A DNA stretch of 64,000 nucleotides from Gemmatimonas sp. (GTDB taxonomy: Bacteria; Gemmatimonadota; Gemmatimonadetes; Gemmatimonadales; Gemmatimonadaceae). Numbering within the stretch: position 1 is the stretch's first letter; each line of letters opens with the position of its first letter. The translations under genes were made by a program, and so were the position numbers. The notes beneath the pieces were generated by a model. It had not been told where the DNA came from and ran no database searches. It saw only the letters and a program-made list of their open reading frames with translations. Of this stretch, positions 26,812 through 34,785 are shown one piece after another. The stretch is from contig NZ_JANPLK010000085.1 in assembly GCF_031426495.1 (NCBI RefSeq), positions 9,964-73,963 of the forward strand, in the 5' to 3' direction.

Positions 26812-28260
26812 CTACCGGGCAAAGGAAGGCGTGGGCCGCACGACGCGCGCACTTCGCACGTCCTGCCCGCGCAGATAGCGCATCATGGCCGGCGAAAACG
26901 CCGCGTCGCCCATGAGCGAGTGAGACTGGTACTCGATCACGAGATGCCGCGCATTCGGAAACTGCGACAACAGCGCCTCGGCGTTCTCCGGGGGTGTCCG
27001 CCCGTCGAGCGAGCCGCTCACCATCAAGATGGAGCTTGGGTTCCGCGACGTCGCGCGAAACGCGTCGGGCAGCCGCGGGACGTCGAGCGTCGTGCACACG
27101 CTGTTCGCTGGAAAATCGATGACGTCACCCAGTCGCGCAGCGGCGCGCTCGCGCACGATCTGCTGCTGACGCGCTACCGACGCCCCCGAGGTACAGTTCA
27201 CGAGTAAGTTCATCGCGTTACCGAGTCGTGGCTGCCGAAGCCGCGCTGCGCCGCGCGCCAGGAGCTGCCAGTCACCGCGATCGAACGCGTAGAGTTGAGA
27301 CGGCAGTTGCTGGATCGCGCGCATGTCACCGAGCGCGTCCGCAACGAAGCGTTGCAGATCCCATGTACCAAGTGCGACCGTGGCACCGCCCAGCGCAACG
27401 CGAACGGAATCCCCATCGAGTCGGGCGCGCAGGCGATCGAACACCGCGAGCAACGACGGCCGGTCGCGGAACGCCGAATCGGCGGCCGCGAGTCGCGATA
27501 CCTCGCTGAAGCTGGCGTCGACGCGACTCGGCAGCTTGAACGTATCGTCGGGGCCTTCCACACCGGCCAGCACGATGCGTGATGCGCGCGCCGGATAGCG
27601 GCGCGCAAAGGCCAGTCCGAGATGCGTGCCGTAGCTTCCGCCGAGCATCGACAAGGTCGGCACGCCGAGCGCGATGCGCAGCGACTCGAGATCCTCCACG
27701 CTTTCGGCGGTGGTATACCCTTCAACGTCGACGCCACGCGCGCGGATGGCGGCAACGCATCGCTGAGCCACCTGCCGTGCGGCGGAATCGCGCGATGCTG
27801 TGGTGAGCACCCGGTCGAGCGGCAGTTGTCCGTCGACGCCGCACGGAAGCAAGGGCTCCGACCGGCCGGTGGCGCGCTGATCGAAGGCGATCACATCACC
27901 GACAGCGCGCAGCGAATCCAGGAACGCCGACGGCATGGTGGCGAAGGCGCGAGTCGCCGCGTCGCCGGGGCCGCCGGCGAGGAACACGATGGGTGCCGTC
28001 GGAGCCGCGGCCGTGCTGGCGAAGCGAATCCATCGAATCGTGATGCGTTGTGCCCCGCGCGCGGCGCGACGCTCGGGGACGCGCAATGAGGCGATGGTGC
28101 CTGCGCGCGCACCATCGCGTAGCGCGAAGGTGATCGTATCACTCGACAACGAGTCGCCGCGCGCGGTGACTATGGTCGGCGCGGATTGCGCGTGGGCCGA
28201 GGTCGCGGCGAGACCGCCGAGCAGAGCGGCCGCGATCGCCACTGGGGCGTGACGCGTCAT
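26812..28260 (-). CDS. Secreted alpha/beta hydrolase, S33 (proline iminopeptidase/Tap-like) type
   Basis: A 482-residue exported hydrolase with a signal peptide ending in SAHAQS. Signatures are FLAGGPGDAA (oxyanion), IAFDQRATGRSEP and the nucleophile elbow GGSYGTHLG (Ser209). The C-terminal part carries VSGSLDGRTPPENAE (Asp region) and HLVIEYQSHS (His), as in tripeptidyl aminopeptidase-like S33 proteins. The start overlaps the stop of the small RHH gene in an ATGA junction. With the next hydrolase it forms a secreted degradative pair. Confidence 0.87.
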   Translation of the reverse strand: MTRHAPVAIAAALLGGLAATSAHAQSAPTIVTARGDSLSSDTITFALRDGARAGTIASLRVPERRAARGAQRITIRWIRFASTAAAPTAPIVFLAGGPGDAATRAFATMPSAFLDSLRAVGDVIAFDQRATGRSEPLLPCGVDGQLPLDRVLTTASRDSAARQVAQRCVAAIRARGVDVEGYTTAESVEDLESLRIALGVPTLSMLGGSYGTHLGLAFARRYPARASRIVLAGVEGPDDTFKLPSRVDASFSEVSRLAAADSAFRDRPSLLAVFDRLRARLDGDSVRVALGGATVALGTWDLQRFVADALGDMRAIQQLPSQLYAFDRGDWQLLARGAARLRQPRLGNAMNLLVNCTSGASVARQQQIVRERAAARLGDVIDFPANSVCTTLDVPRLPDAFRATSRNPSSILMVSGSLDGRTPPENAEALLSQFPNARHLVIEYQSHSLMGDAAFSPAMMRYLRGQDVRSARVVRPTPSFAR

Positions 28261-28466
28261 GTCGTGCCCTCGTGGTCGACATCGTCGACCGGGGTATTGC
28301 GATCAGCCGGCGCCTGCTTCGACACGCGCCCGGCGTCCCGCAGCGCGTGTCGCAGCAAAAACTCGATCTGGCCGTTCAGGCTGCGCAGGTCATCGTTGGC
28401 CCACCGCTGCACCGCGTCGAGCACATCGCGGTCCACGCGAATGAGAAATGACTTGCGTTCAGCCAT
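28257..28466 (-). CDS. Small ribbon-helix-helix (Arc/MetJ-like) DNA-binding protein
   Basis: A 69-residue protein. KSFLIRVDRDVLDAVQRWA is a basic beta strand followed by a helix, and SLNGQIEFLLRHAL is the second helix, together a typical ribbon-helix-helix fold. It lies 18 nt downstream of the SPFH gene and overlaps the hydrolase start (ATGA). Such genes often sit beside SPFH proteins. A perfect 18-bp palindrome in front of the SPFH gene is a plausible operator for it, which would make it an autoregulator of the operon; that link is inferred. No toxin gene is adjacent, so it does not look like an antitoxin. Confidence 0.85.
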   Translation of the reverse strand: MAERKSFLIRVDRDVLDAVQRWANDDLRSLNGQIEFLLRHALRDAGRVSKQAPADRNTPVDDVDHEGTT

Positions 28467-28484
28467 GAGAGGATGCGCCCGTGC

Positions 28485-29354
28485 TCAGGAGTACAGCGTG
28501 CCGGTGTTGACCACCGGATGCACCGAGCGATCCGAGCAGAGCACCACGAGGAGATTGCTCACCATCGCCGCCTTCCGCTCATCGTCGAGCGTGACGATCT
28601 GTCGGCTCGACAACGCGTCGAGCGCCATTTCCACCATCCCGACGGCGCCTTCCACGATCGTCTGCCGCGCGGCCACGATCGCGCTGGCTTGCTGACGCTG
28701 CAGCATGGCGGCCGCGATTTCCGGTGCGTAGGCCAAGTGGCTGATGCGCGCCTCGATCACTTCGACGCCGGCCGTGGCGAGCCGCTCGTGCAGCGCCTCG
28801 AGCAACCCCTTGGAGATTTCGGTGGGGTGCGTGCTGAGGGCGATCGCATCGTCGCCGTGGTGATCGTATGGATACGAGGACGCCAGCGCGCGCACGGCCG
28901 ACTCGCTCTGCACGGCGACGTACTGCACGTAATCGTTCACTTCGAAAATGGCTTCGGCGGTATCGATCACTTTCCAGACCACGATCGCGCCGATTTCGAC
29001 GGGGTTCGAGCGCGCGTCGTTCACCTTGAGCTTGTTGGTCTCGAAGTTCCGGATGCGGAGCGAGACCGCTTTCTTGCCCATGAACGGGTTGGTGAACCAC
29101 AGTCCCGGCGTTTTCACGGTGCCTTTGTAGGTGCCGAACAGCGTGAGGACCTTGCCTTCGTTGGGCGCGACCGTGAAAAGGCCGGGCATGCAGAGAAAGG
29201 CGAAGAGCAGAATGACCAAGCCGATGGCGACGTCGAAGCCGCTATCTCCGCGGGCGCCATTGGCGAAGACATACCCACCGGCGATGACGGTGACGGCCAG
29301 GAGGACGGCCATCAGGATGCCGGGGGAGGGCTTGGCCTGGATTTCGCGAAACAT
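28485..29354 (-). CDS. SPFH/band-7 domain membrane protein
   Basis: A 289-residue membrane scaffold-type protein. Two N-terminal helices (about 13-31 and 38-58: GILMAVLLAVTVIAGG, VAIGLVILLFAFLCMPGLF) are followed by the SPFH domain with VAPNEGKVLTLFGTYKGTV, PVEIGAIVVWKVIDT and VEVIEARISHLAYAPEIA. An Ala/Gln-rich helical tail follows. The start is supported by AGAGG 8 nt upstream. The family organises membrane domains and often influences proteases. It is the first gene of an operon with the RHH protein and two secreted hydrolases. Confidence 0.9.
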   Translation of the reverse strand: MFREIQAKPSPGILMAVLLAVTVIAGGYVFANGARGDSGFDVAIGLVILLFAFLCMPGLFTVAPNEGKVLTLFGTYKGTVKTPGLWFTNPFMGKKAVSLRIRNFETNKLKVNDARSNPVEIGAIVVWKVIDTAEAIFEVNDYVQYVAVQSESAVRALASSYPYDHHGDDAIALSTHPTEISKGLLEALHERLATAGVEVIEARISHLAYAPEIAAAMLQRQQASAIVAARQTIVEGAVGMVEMALDALSSRQIVTLDDERKAAMVSNLLVVLCSDRSVHPVVNTGTLYS

Positions 29355-29724
29355 GCGATGAACCTCTGTGGAGGGGTTGGTATTGAAGTGATATCACTTC
29401 AGTATCGCTGTACGCAACTGGGGAGGGAGAGGTTTCAACGGTGAGGCTTTGAGCTTTGGGCTTTGGGCTCTGGGCTCTAGGCTCTGGGCTACTACGGGCC
29501 ATCGGCAATGGGATCCTCCGCACTCTGCTGGTCACCCACAGCCCATGCTCAGAGCCCACAGCCCACAGCCCACAGCCCCACAGCCCCACAGCCCCATAAG
29601 CCCAAAGCCCAACCCATCCGTCCCCCCCTCCCCCCTCCGTCCCAAAAACCAGTCTTGCTTCCGACGGAATGCGGAGCAATAGTCGAAGGTTGAAGCCCCG
29701 TCCCCTGTACCTGGAGAGCATGTC
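29355..29724. repeat. Non-coding spacer with GGGCTYT/AGCCCAC inverted tandem repeats
   Basis: This is the only spacer over 300 bp without a gene. Apart from the palindrome near the SPFH start it holds a tandem run of GGGCTTT/GGGCTCT units at about 29452-29490. The complementary run AGCCCACAGCCCACAGCCCC is at about 29538-29612 and ends in AAGCCCAAAGCCC. The two arms can fold into a long imperfect hairpin with a loop of about 45 nt. A pyrimidine-rich stretch (CCCCCCTCCCCCCTCCG) follows. No open reading frame with protein-like composition is seen. The ribosome-binding site of the next gene (GGAGAG) is at the right end. Confidence 0.75.
29384..29401. promoter_or_regulatory. Perfect 18-bp palindrome, probable operator of the SPFH-RHH operon
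   Basis: TGAAGTGATATCACTTCA is a perfect palindrome 30 bp upstream of the SPFH ATG. On the minus strand a possible -35 (TTGCGT) lies 15-16 nt upstream of GATATC or TGATAT within the palindrome, so a bound repressor would cover the -10 region. The ribbon-helix-helix protein encoded in the same operon is the obvious candidate ligand. Confidence 0.6.
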
Positions 29725-32700
29725 GTGAAACGATTTAGCCCTCGGTTGGCATTCGCTGCCGCCGTTCTGCTTCCCTGCCTGACCGCCGGTGCTCAGCCGG
29801 CGCGTCCGGCTGCCCGCGCTGCAGCGCGTCCTGCGGCGATCGCACCACTGGCGGCCCCCTTCGATACGGGCGCCCTCTCGGCCATCAAGTGGCGCGAGAT
29901 CGGTCCGTATCGCGGCGGCCGCTCGGCGGCGGTGGCGGGAAGCGTGGCCCGTCCCAACGAATACTGGATGGGAACGACCGGCGCGGGCGTCTTCAAGACG
30001 GTCGACGGCGGTGATACGTGGGTGCCGATGAGCGACAAATACTTCGGCGGCACGATCGGCAGCATCGGCGTGGCCCCCAGCAATCCCGATGTCGTGTACG
30101 TGGGCGGCGGCGAGTTCACGATCCGCGGCAACGTGTCGCACGGTGACGGTGTGTGGAAGACCACCGACGGTGGCCGCAGCTGGACCAACATCGGCCTGAA
30201 CGACACGCGGCAAATTTCACGGGTGCTGGTGCATCCCACCAACGCTGAAATCGCGTATGTCGCGGCACAGGGGCATGCGTGGGGCCCGAACGCCGAGCGT
30301 GGGGTGTTTCGCACGAAGGACGGCGGCAAGAACTGGACAAAGGTGCTGTTCCGCGATGACTCGACCGGCGCGGCGGACCTCGCGATGGACCCCAGCAACC
30401 CGAACGTGCTGTACGCTGGCTTCTGGCAGATGCATCGCAAGCCGTGGATGCTGGTGTCGGGCGGCAAGGGCTCCGGCATGTTCAAGAGCACCGACGGTGG
30501 CGACACGTGGACCGAGATCACCAAGCACAAGGGTTTGCCGGCCGGGCTGTGGGGCAATGTCGGTATCAGCGTGAGCGGGGCGAATACGCAGCGCATTTAC
30601 GCTCTCATCGAAGCCGATGAGGGCGGCGTGTTTCGCAGCGACGACGGCGGCGCGACCTGGGCGCGTGTGAATGACGAACGCAAGCTGCGTCAGCGCGCGT
30701 GGTACTACTCCAAGATCTACGCCGATCCGAAGAACGCCGACATCGTGTACGCCAGCAACGTGCAGTTCCAGGTGTCGCGCGACGGTGGCAAGACGTGGAG
30801 CAACATCAACGCACCGCACGGTGACTCGCACAATCTCTGGATTGCGGGTGACAACGGCGATCGCATGATCGAAGCGAACGACGGTGGCGCGAACGTGAGC
30901 ACCGACGGCGCGAAGACGTGGACGGCGCAGGACTTTGCGACGGCGCAGTTCTATCATGTGACGACCACAAACCACTTCCCGTACAAGATCTGCGGCGCAC
31001 AGCAGGACAACAGCACGCTCTGCGGTCCGTCGCGGGCGGCCGGTGGCATCACGATGGATATGTGGCAGGATGCAGGTGGTGGCGAGTCGGGCTTCATTGC
31101 CGCGCTGCCCAACAATCCGGACATCGTATTCGCCGGCAGCTACGGCGGCTTCCTCACGCGCAAGGACATGCGCACCGGGCTCGCACGCGACATCAATCCG
31201 TGGCCGCTCAATCCGATGGGGCACTCGGCCATCGACTCGAAGTACCGCATGCAGTGGACGTTCCCGATCGCCGTGAGCCCACACGACGCGAAGACCATCT
31301 ACGTGGGTTCGAACGTGCTCTTCAAGACCACGAACGAAGGCGACAGCTATACCGCCATCAGCCCCGATCTGTCGCGCAACGATCCGCGTACGCTCGGTCC
31401 GTCTGGTGGCCCGATCACGAAGGACCAGACGGGCGTGGAAACGTACGGCACGGTGTTCGCGATTTCGGAGTCGCCGGTGATGAAGGGTGTGATCTGGGCC
31501 GGTACCGACGACGGTACGGTGCATGTCACGCGCAACGGTGGCACGTCATGGACGAACGTGACGCCGGCGTTGCTCAAGGAGCGTGAGTGGGCGCGTATCT
31601 CGATCATCGATGCGTCGCACTTCAACGCGGGCACGGCGTATGTGGCCGCGAACCGCTTCCAGATGGACGACAACGAGCCGTATCTGTTCAAGACCACCGA
31701 CTTCGGCAAGACGTGGTCGCGTATCGACAACAGCGGCAAGGCCAACGGGATTCCGGCCACCGAGTTCACGCGTGTGATCCGTGAAGACGAAGTGCGTCCG
31801 GGGCTGCTGTTCGCCGGCACCGAGCGCGGCATCTATGGGTCGCTCGATGATGGTACGACGTGGTTCTCGATGCGTCGCAACATGCCGATCGTGCCGGTGC
31901 ACGATCTGGCCATCAAGGAAGGCGACCTCATCGCCGCGACGCACGGTCGTTCGTTTTACGTGATCGACGACATCACCCTGCTGCGTCAGCTCACGGCGAG
32001 TGCGATGGCTGAGCGCGCGCATCTGTTCACGCCGCGCGCGGCGTACCGCATCAACTGGGGCGGCGGCTTCAACCCGGGTGGCGGCAACGGCTCACCGGTC
32101 GGTGCCAATCCGCCCAACGGCGCGATCGTGTACTACTGGCTCAAGTCGGCGGCCAACAAGGTCACGATCGAGTTCAAGGATTCCACGGGCCGCACCGTGC
32201 GCACGTTCTCGAGCGACACGGCGGGCGCGGGTACGGCGGCACCGGCCGGTGGTCGTCGCGGTGTGGCGGCTGATGCGGCACCGACGAACAAGGTGGGCAT
32301 GAACACGTTCTCGTGGAATCTGCGGGAGAGCGATGCGACCACGTTCAACGGCATGATCATGTGGGCCGGCGTGCTCACCGGTCCGCTGGTGCTGCCGGGC
32401 AACTACTCGGTGCGCCTGCTGGTGGATGGGGCGCCGGTGTCCGACACGAAGCTGCTGGTGAGGAAGGACCCGCGCAGCGATGCCACGGCGGCCGATCTGG
32501 TGGCGCAGTACAAGATGCTGATGCAGATCCGCGATCGCACGACGGATGCGAACGATGCCGTGCGCACCGTGCGCTATGTGCGCCAACAGGCGGTGTCGCG
32601 CTCCAAGGACGTGGGCGCTGACTCGGCGCAATACGCGCAGCTCGTGAAGACGCTCGACACCAAGATCAGCGAGATGGAAGCGCAGGTCTATCAGGTGAAG

Positions 32701-33000
32701 AACCAGAGCGGCCAGGATCCACTCAACTACCCGATCAAGGTGAACAACCAGATCGCGGCGTTGGCGGGTGTGGTGGGCAGCACCGAAGCGCGTCCCACGA
32801 AGCAGTCGGTCGTGGTGTACGACACGCTGTCGAAGGAGCTCGAGGTGTATCTCGTGGAGCTCCGCAAGGCGTACAAGGAGTTGCTGCCGCCGATCGACGA
32901 GATCCTCAAGAAGCACGGCCTGCCGGCGATCGAAGTGAAGGCCGGTGACGTGCAGACGCCGCGCCGCATCGGCGCGGAGGAAGAGACGACGGGGATGTAG
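29725..33000 (+). CDS. Large secreted VPS10/sortilin-like BNR-repeat protein
   Basis: A 1091-residue exported protein. It has a GTG start with GGAGAG 6 nt upstream and a signal peptide (LAFAAAVLLPCLTAGAQ). At least seven Asp-box/BNR repeats of the type VFKTVDGGDTW, VWKTTDGGRSW, VFRTKDGGKNW, MFKSTDGGDTW and VFRSDDGGATW build one or two beta-propellers over about 60-780. A C-terminal helical region (about 930-1070) follows. It is usually annotated as a glycosyl hydrolase or sialidase-like protein, but no catalytic residues can be assigned. A binding or processing role outside the cell is equally likely. Confidence 0.9.
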   Translation: MKRFSPRLAFAAAVLLPCLTAGAQPARPAARAAARPAAIAPLAAPFDTGALSAIKWREIGPYRGGRSAAVAGSVARPNEYWMGTTGAGVFKTVDGGDTWVPMSDKYFGGTIGSIGVAPSNPDVVYVGGGEFTIRGNVSHGDGVWKTTDGGRSWTNIGLNDTRQISRVLVHPTNAEIAYVAAQGHAWGPNAERGVFRTKDGGKNWTKVLFRDDSTGAADLAMDPSNPNVLYAGFWQMHRKPWMLVSGGKGSGMFKSTDGGDTWTEITKHKGLPAGLWGNVGISVSGANTQRIYALIEADEGGVFRSDDGGATWARVNDERKLRQRAWYYSKIYADPKNADIVYASNVQFQVSRDGGKTWSNINAPHGDSHNLWIAGDNGDRMIEANDGGANVSTDGAKTWTAQDFATAQFYHVTTTNHFPYKICGAQQDNSTLCGPSRAAGGITMDMWQDAGGGESGFIAALPNNPDIVFAGSYGGFLTRKDMRTGLARDINPWPLNPMGHSAIDSKYRMQWTFPIAVSPHDAKTIYVGSNVLFKTTNEGDSYTAISPDLSRNDPRTLGPSGGPITKDQTGVETYGTVFAISESPVMKGVIWAGTDDGTVHVTRNGGTSWTNVTPALLKEREWARISIIDASHFNAGTAYVAANRFQMDDNEPYLFKTTDFGKTWSRIDNSGKANGIPATEFTRVIREDEVRPGLLFAGTERGIYGSLDDGTTWFSMRRNMPIVPVHDLAIKEGDLIAATHGRSFYVIDDITLLRQLTASAMAERAHLFTPRAAYRINWGGGFNPGGGNGSPVGANPPNGAIVYYWLKSAANKVTIEFKDSTGRTVRTFSSDTAGAGTAAPAGGRRGVAADAAPTNKVGMNTFSWNLRESDATTFNGMIMWAGVLTGPLVLPGNYSVRLLVDGAPVSDTKLLVRKDPRSDATAADLVAQYKMLMQIRDRTTDANDAVRTVRYVRQQAVSRSKDVGADSAQYAQLVKTLDTKISEMEAQVYQVKNQSGQDPLNYPIKVNNQIAALAGVVGSTEARPTKQSVVVYDTLSKELEVYLVELRKAYKELLPPIDEILKKHGLPAIEVKAGDVQTPRRIGAEEETTGM

Positions 33001-33031
33001 TCGGTCCGGTTGGTTTACCTGCAGTGGATAG

Positions 33032-33079
33032 ACGGCGGGTCGTTGCGGGAACCTTGGGTTCCTAGCGACGGCCCGCCGT
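33032..33079. terminator. Strong bidirectional hairpin between convergent genes
   Basis: ACGGCGGGTCGTTGC pairs with GCGACGGCCCGCCGT and is topped by GGAACC-TTG-GGTTCC, giving more than 20 paired bases with one small bulge. It lies 32 nt after the BNR-protein stop and includes the stop codon of the MFS gene on the other strand. There is no long T tract, but the position fits termination from both sides. Confidence 0.7.
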
Positions 33080-34306
33080 ACTGCGTACCAAGCGGGCAAT
33101 GCTCGCAATGCCAAACACCGGCCCCAGCGACAGCACCGCAAACGCCCACTGCCACCCCACCAGTTCGGCGAGCGGCGGCACGAGTTGAATCACTGCGGCG
33201 GTAAGCAGAAAGCCGAGTGACGTTTGCAGTGTGAGGGCGGTGCCCACGGCGTGCGGCGGCACGCTCTCGGTGACCAGCACCGAGAACTGCGCGCTGTCGG
33301 CAATCACGAAGAAGCCCCACACGAGCGCGATCGGCACCAGCACCCACAGCGAGCGCCCGAAGGCGAAGCCGATCAGCACGGAGCACGCGCCGCTGATGGC
33401 CATGGCTCGCGTAACCAGCCAGGCGCGCCCACGACGATCGGCCACGAGTCCGCCCCAGATGCACCCCGCTCCGCCGATCGCGAGAGCGGCGAAGGCGATC
33501 GCCGAGGCGATTGATGCGCCGCGCGCGCCCGCTGCGGGGTTATACGCGGCGATGCTGGCCGCGATGAACACCGGCAACCACGTCCACGCCGCGTACAGCT
33601 CGAACATGTGGCCCAGATACCCGCCGGTGGACAATCGCCACGCCGGCGTGCGCACGACATCGCGCACGAGATTCCACGAGAACGGCCGCGCGGGAAACGG
33701 ATACGGTCCTTCGCGATACCCGAACCACACCAGCAGTGCGGCAATGCACGCCCCTACGGATGCGCTCAGTACCACCGGCGTGATGCCGGCGCCGGGGATC
33801 GCGTGCACGAGATACGGCATCGCTTTGCCCACCGTGAGCGCGCCGACGATGGTGCCCACCGCCAACCCGCGTCGCGCGCGGAACCACGTGGCGATCATCT
33901 TCATGGCTGGCGGATACACGCCCGCCAACGCGAGGCCGGTCACGAAGCGCCACAGCAGTGCCCCCGATAACCCATCGGCGGTGAGCAGCATCGTGTTGGC
34001 GATCGCGCCGATCATCGCGCAACTGGCGAACAGCACGCGCGCCGGCACAATGTCGGCCACGTTCAGCAGCGCCGAGATCGCGGTGCCCGCCACGAAGCCC
34101 AGCTGCACAATCGTGGTGAGCCACGCGGCTTCGCTGCTGCTTAGCGTCCACTGCGCGGTGTACTGCGCCGACACGGCACTGGCGGCGAACCACAGCGACA
34201 TCCCCAACAACTCGGCGATGGTGAGAATGCCGAGCATGCGCCAGCGATCCGGATGCGAATCACCGGCCGGCATCACTGCCGCGAAGTCGCCAGCCGGAGC
34301 GCTCAT
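33062..34306 (-). CDS. Major facilitator superfamily transporter
   Basis: A 414-residue integral membrane protein with about 12 predicted helices, for example LTIAELLGMSLWFAASAVSA, a central cytoplasmic loop near YREGPYPFPARPFSW, and the MFS-like ADRRGRAW between helices. The substrate is not evident. It is the last gene of a minus-strand run (fabI, histidine kinase, SRPBCC protein, MFS) with gaps of 3-14 nt. Its stop codon lies inside the hairpin shared with the convergent BNR gene. Confidence 0.88.
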   Translation of the reverse strand: MSAPAGDFAAVMPAGDSHPDRWRMLGILTIAELLGMSLWFAASAVSAQYTAQWTLSSSEAAWLTTIVQLGFVAGTAISALLNVADIVPARVLFASCAMIGAIANTMLLTADGLSGALLWRFVTGLALAGVYPPAMKMIATWFRARRGLAVGTIVGALTVGKAMPYLVHAIPGAGITPVVLSASVGACIAALLVWFGYREGPYPFPARPFSWNLVRDVVRTPAWRLSTGGYLGHMFELYAAWTWLPVFIAASIAAYNPAAGARGASIASAIAFAALAIGGAGCIWGGLVADRRGRAWLVTRAMAISGACSVLIGFAFGRSLWVLVPIALVWGFFVIADSAQFSVLVTESVPPHAVGTALTLQTSLGFLLTAAVIQLVPPLAELVGWQWAFAVLSLGPVFGIASIARLVRSTAGRR

Positions 34307-34320
34307 CGTGAATGCGCCGG

Positions 34321-34773
34321 CTAAAGCCGTTCGACCGACACGTCAAACTCGTCGTGATGCTCGGCCAGCGCGCGCAGCGCGCGCTCGGCATTCCCGCCGT
34401 GTCCACGGAGCGCGGCGAAGAAACGAATCACGGGATTGCCCACGCGACCGTGTTCGGTGAGCGTGACGATGCTGTGGGTAGCGTCACCGTCGATGTGCCA
34501 TTCCCACTGCAGCTGTGACGCGGTGTCGTCATCGGTCACATGCAGCGCGATCGAGGCCACATCACTCGACGGCCGCCGCTCGATCGTTAACGGCGATGGC
34601 GACCACTGTTCGTACGACGCCAGGTCCGTGAGCAGCGCGCGCACGTCGTCCGCACCGCGCTGCAGCCGCATCCGACGAACCACGCGATAGTCGGCCGGCG
34701 TGACCAAGCCACCAACCACCAGCGCGATCAGACTCGCCGCGATGGCGGCCATGATGGCCAGAATCCAGTACAT
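34321..34773 (-). CDS. Membrane-anchored SRPBCC/START-like domain protein
   Basis: A 150-residue protein. An N-terminal transmembrane helix (ILAIMAAIAASLIALVVGG) is followed by an SRPBCC-type lipid/ligand-binding fold (YRVVRRMRLQRGADDVRALL and YEQWSPS, the usual entry motif, later LQWEWHIDG). Ligand unknown. It lies 12 nt after the histidine kinase stop and 14 nt before the MFS start, so the three are probably cotranscribed. Confidence 0.75.
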   Translation of the reverse strand: MYWILAIMAAIAASLIALVVGGLVTPADYRVVRRMRLQRGADDVRALLTDLASYEQWSPSPLTIERRPSSDVASIALHVTDDDTASQLQWEWHIDGDATHSIVTLTEHGRVGNPVIRFFAALRGHGGNAERALRALAEHHDEFDVSVERL

Positions 34774-34785
34774 GGCCGGCGGCGC

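Noticed and set aside
25295..26878. A 527-codon open frame on the plus strand
   Set aside because: It is antisense to a clear alpha/beta hydrolase with a complete nucleophile elbow.
28257..28466. The RHH protein as an antitoxin
   Set aside because: No small toxin gene is next to it. It is coupled to SPFH and hydrolase genes instead.
29538..29612. Repeated AGCCCAC units that resemble a CRISPR-like array
   Set aside because: The units are 7-8 nt, contiguous and degenerate, with no spacers and no cas genes nearby.
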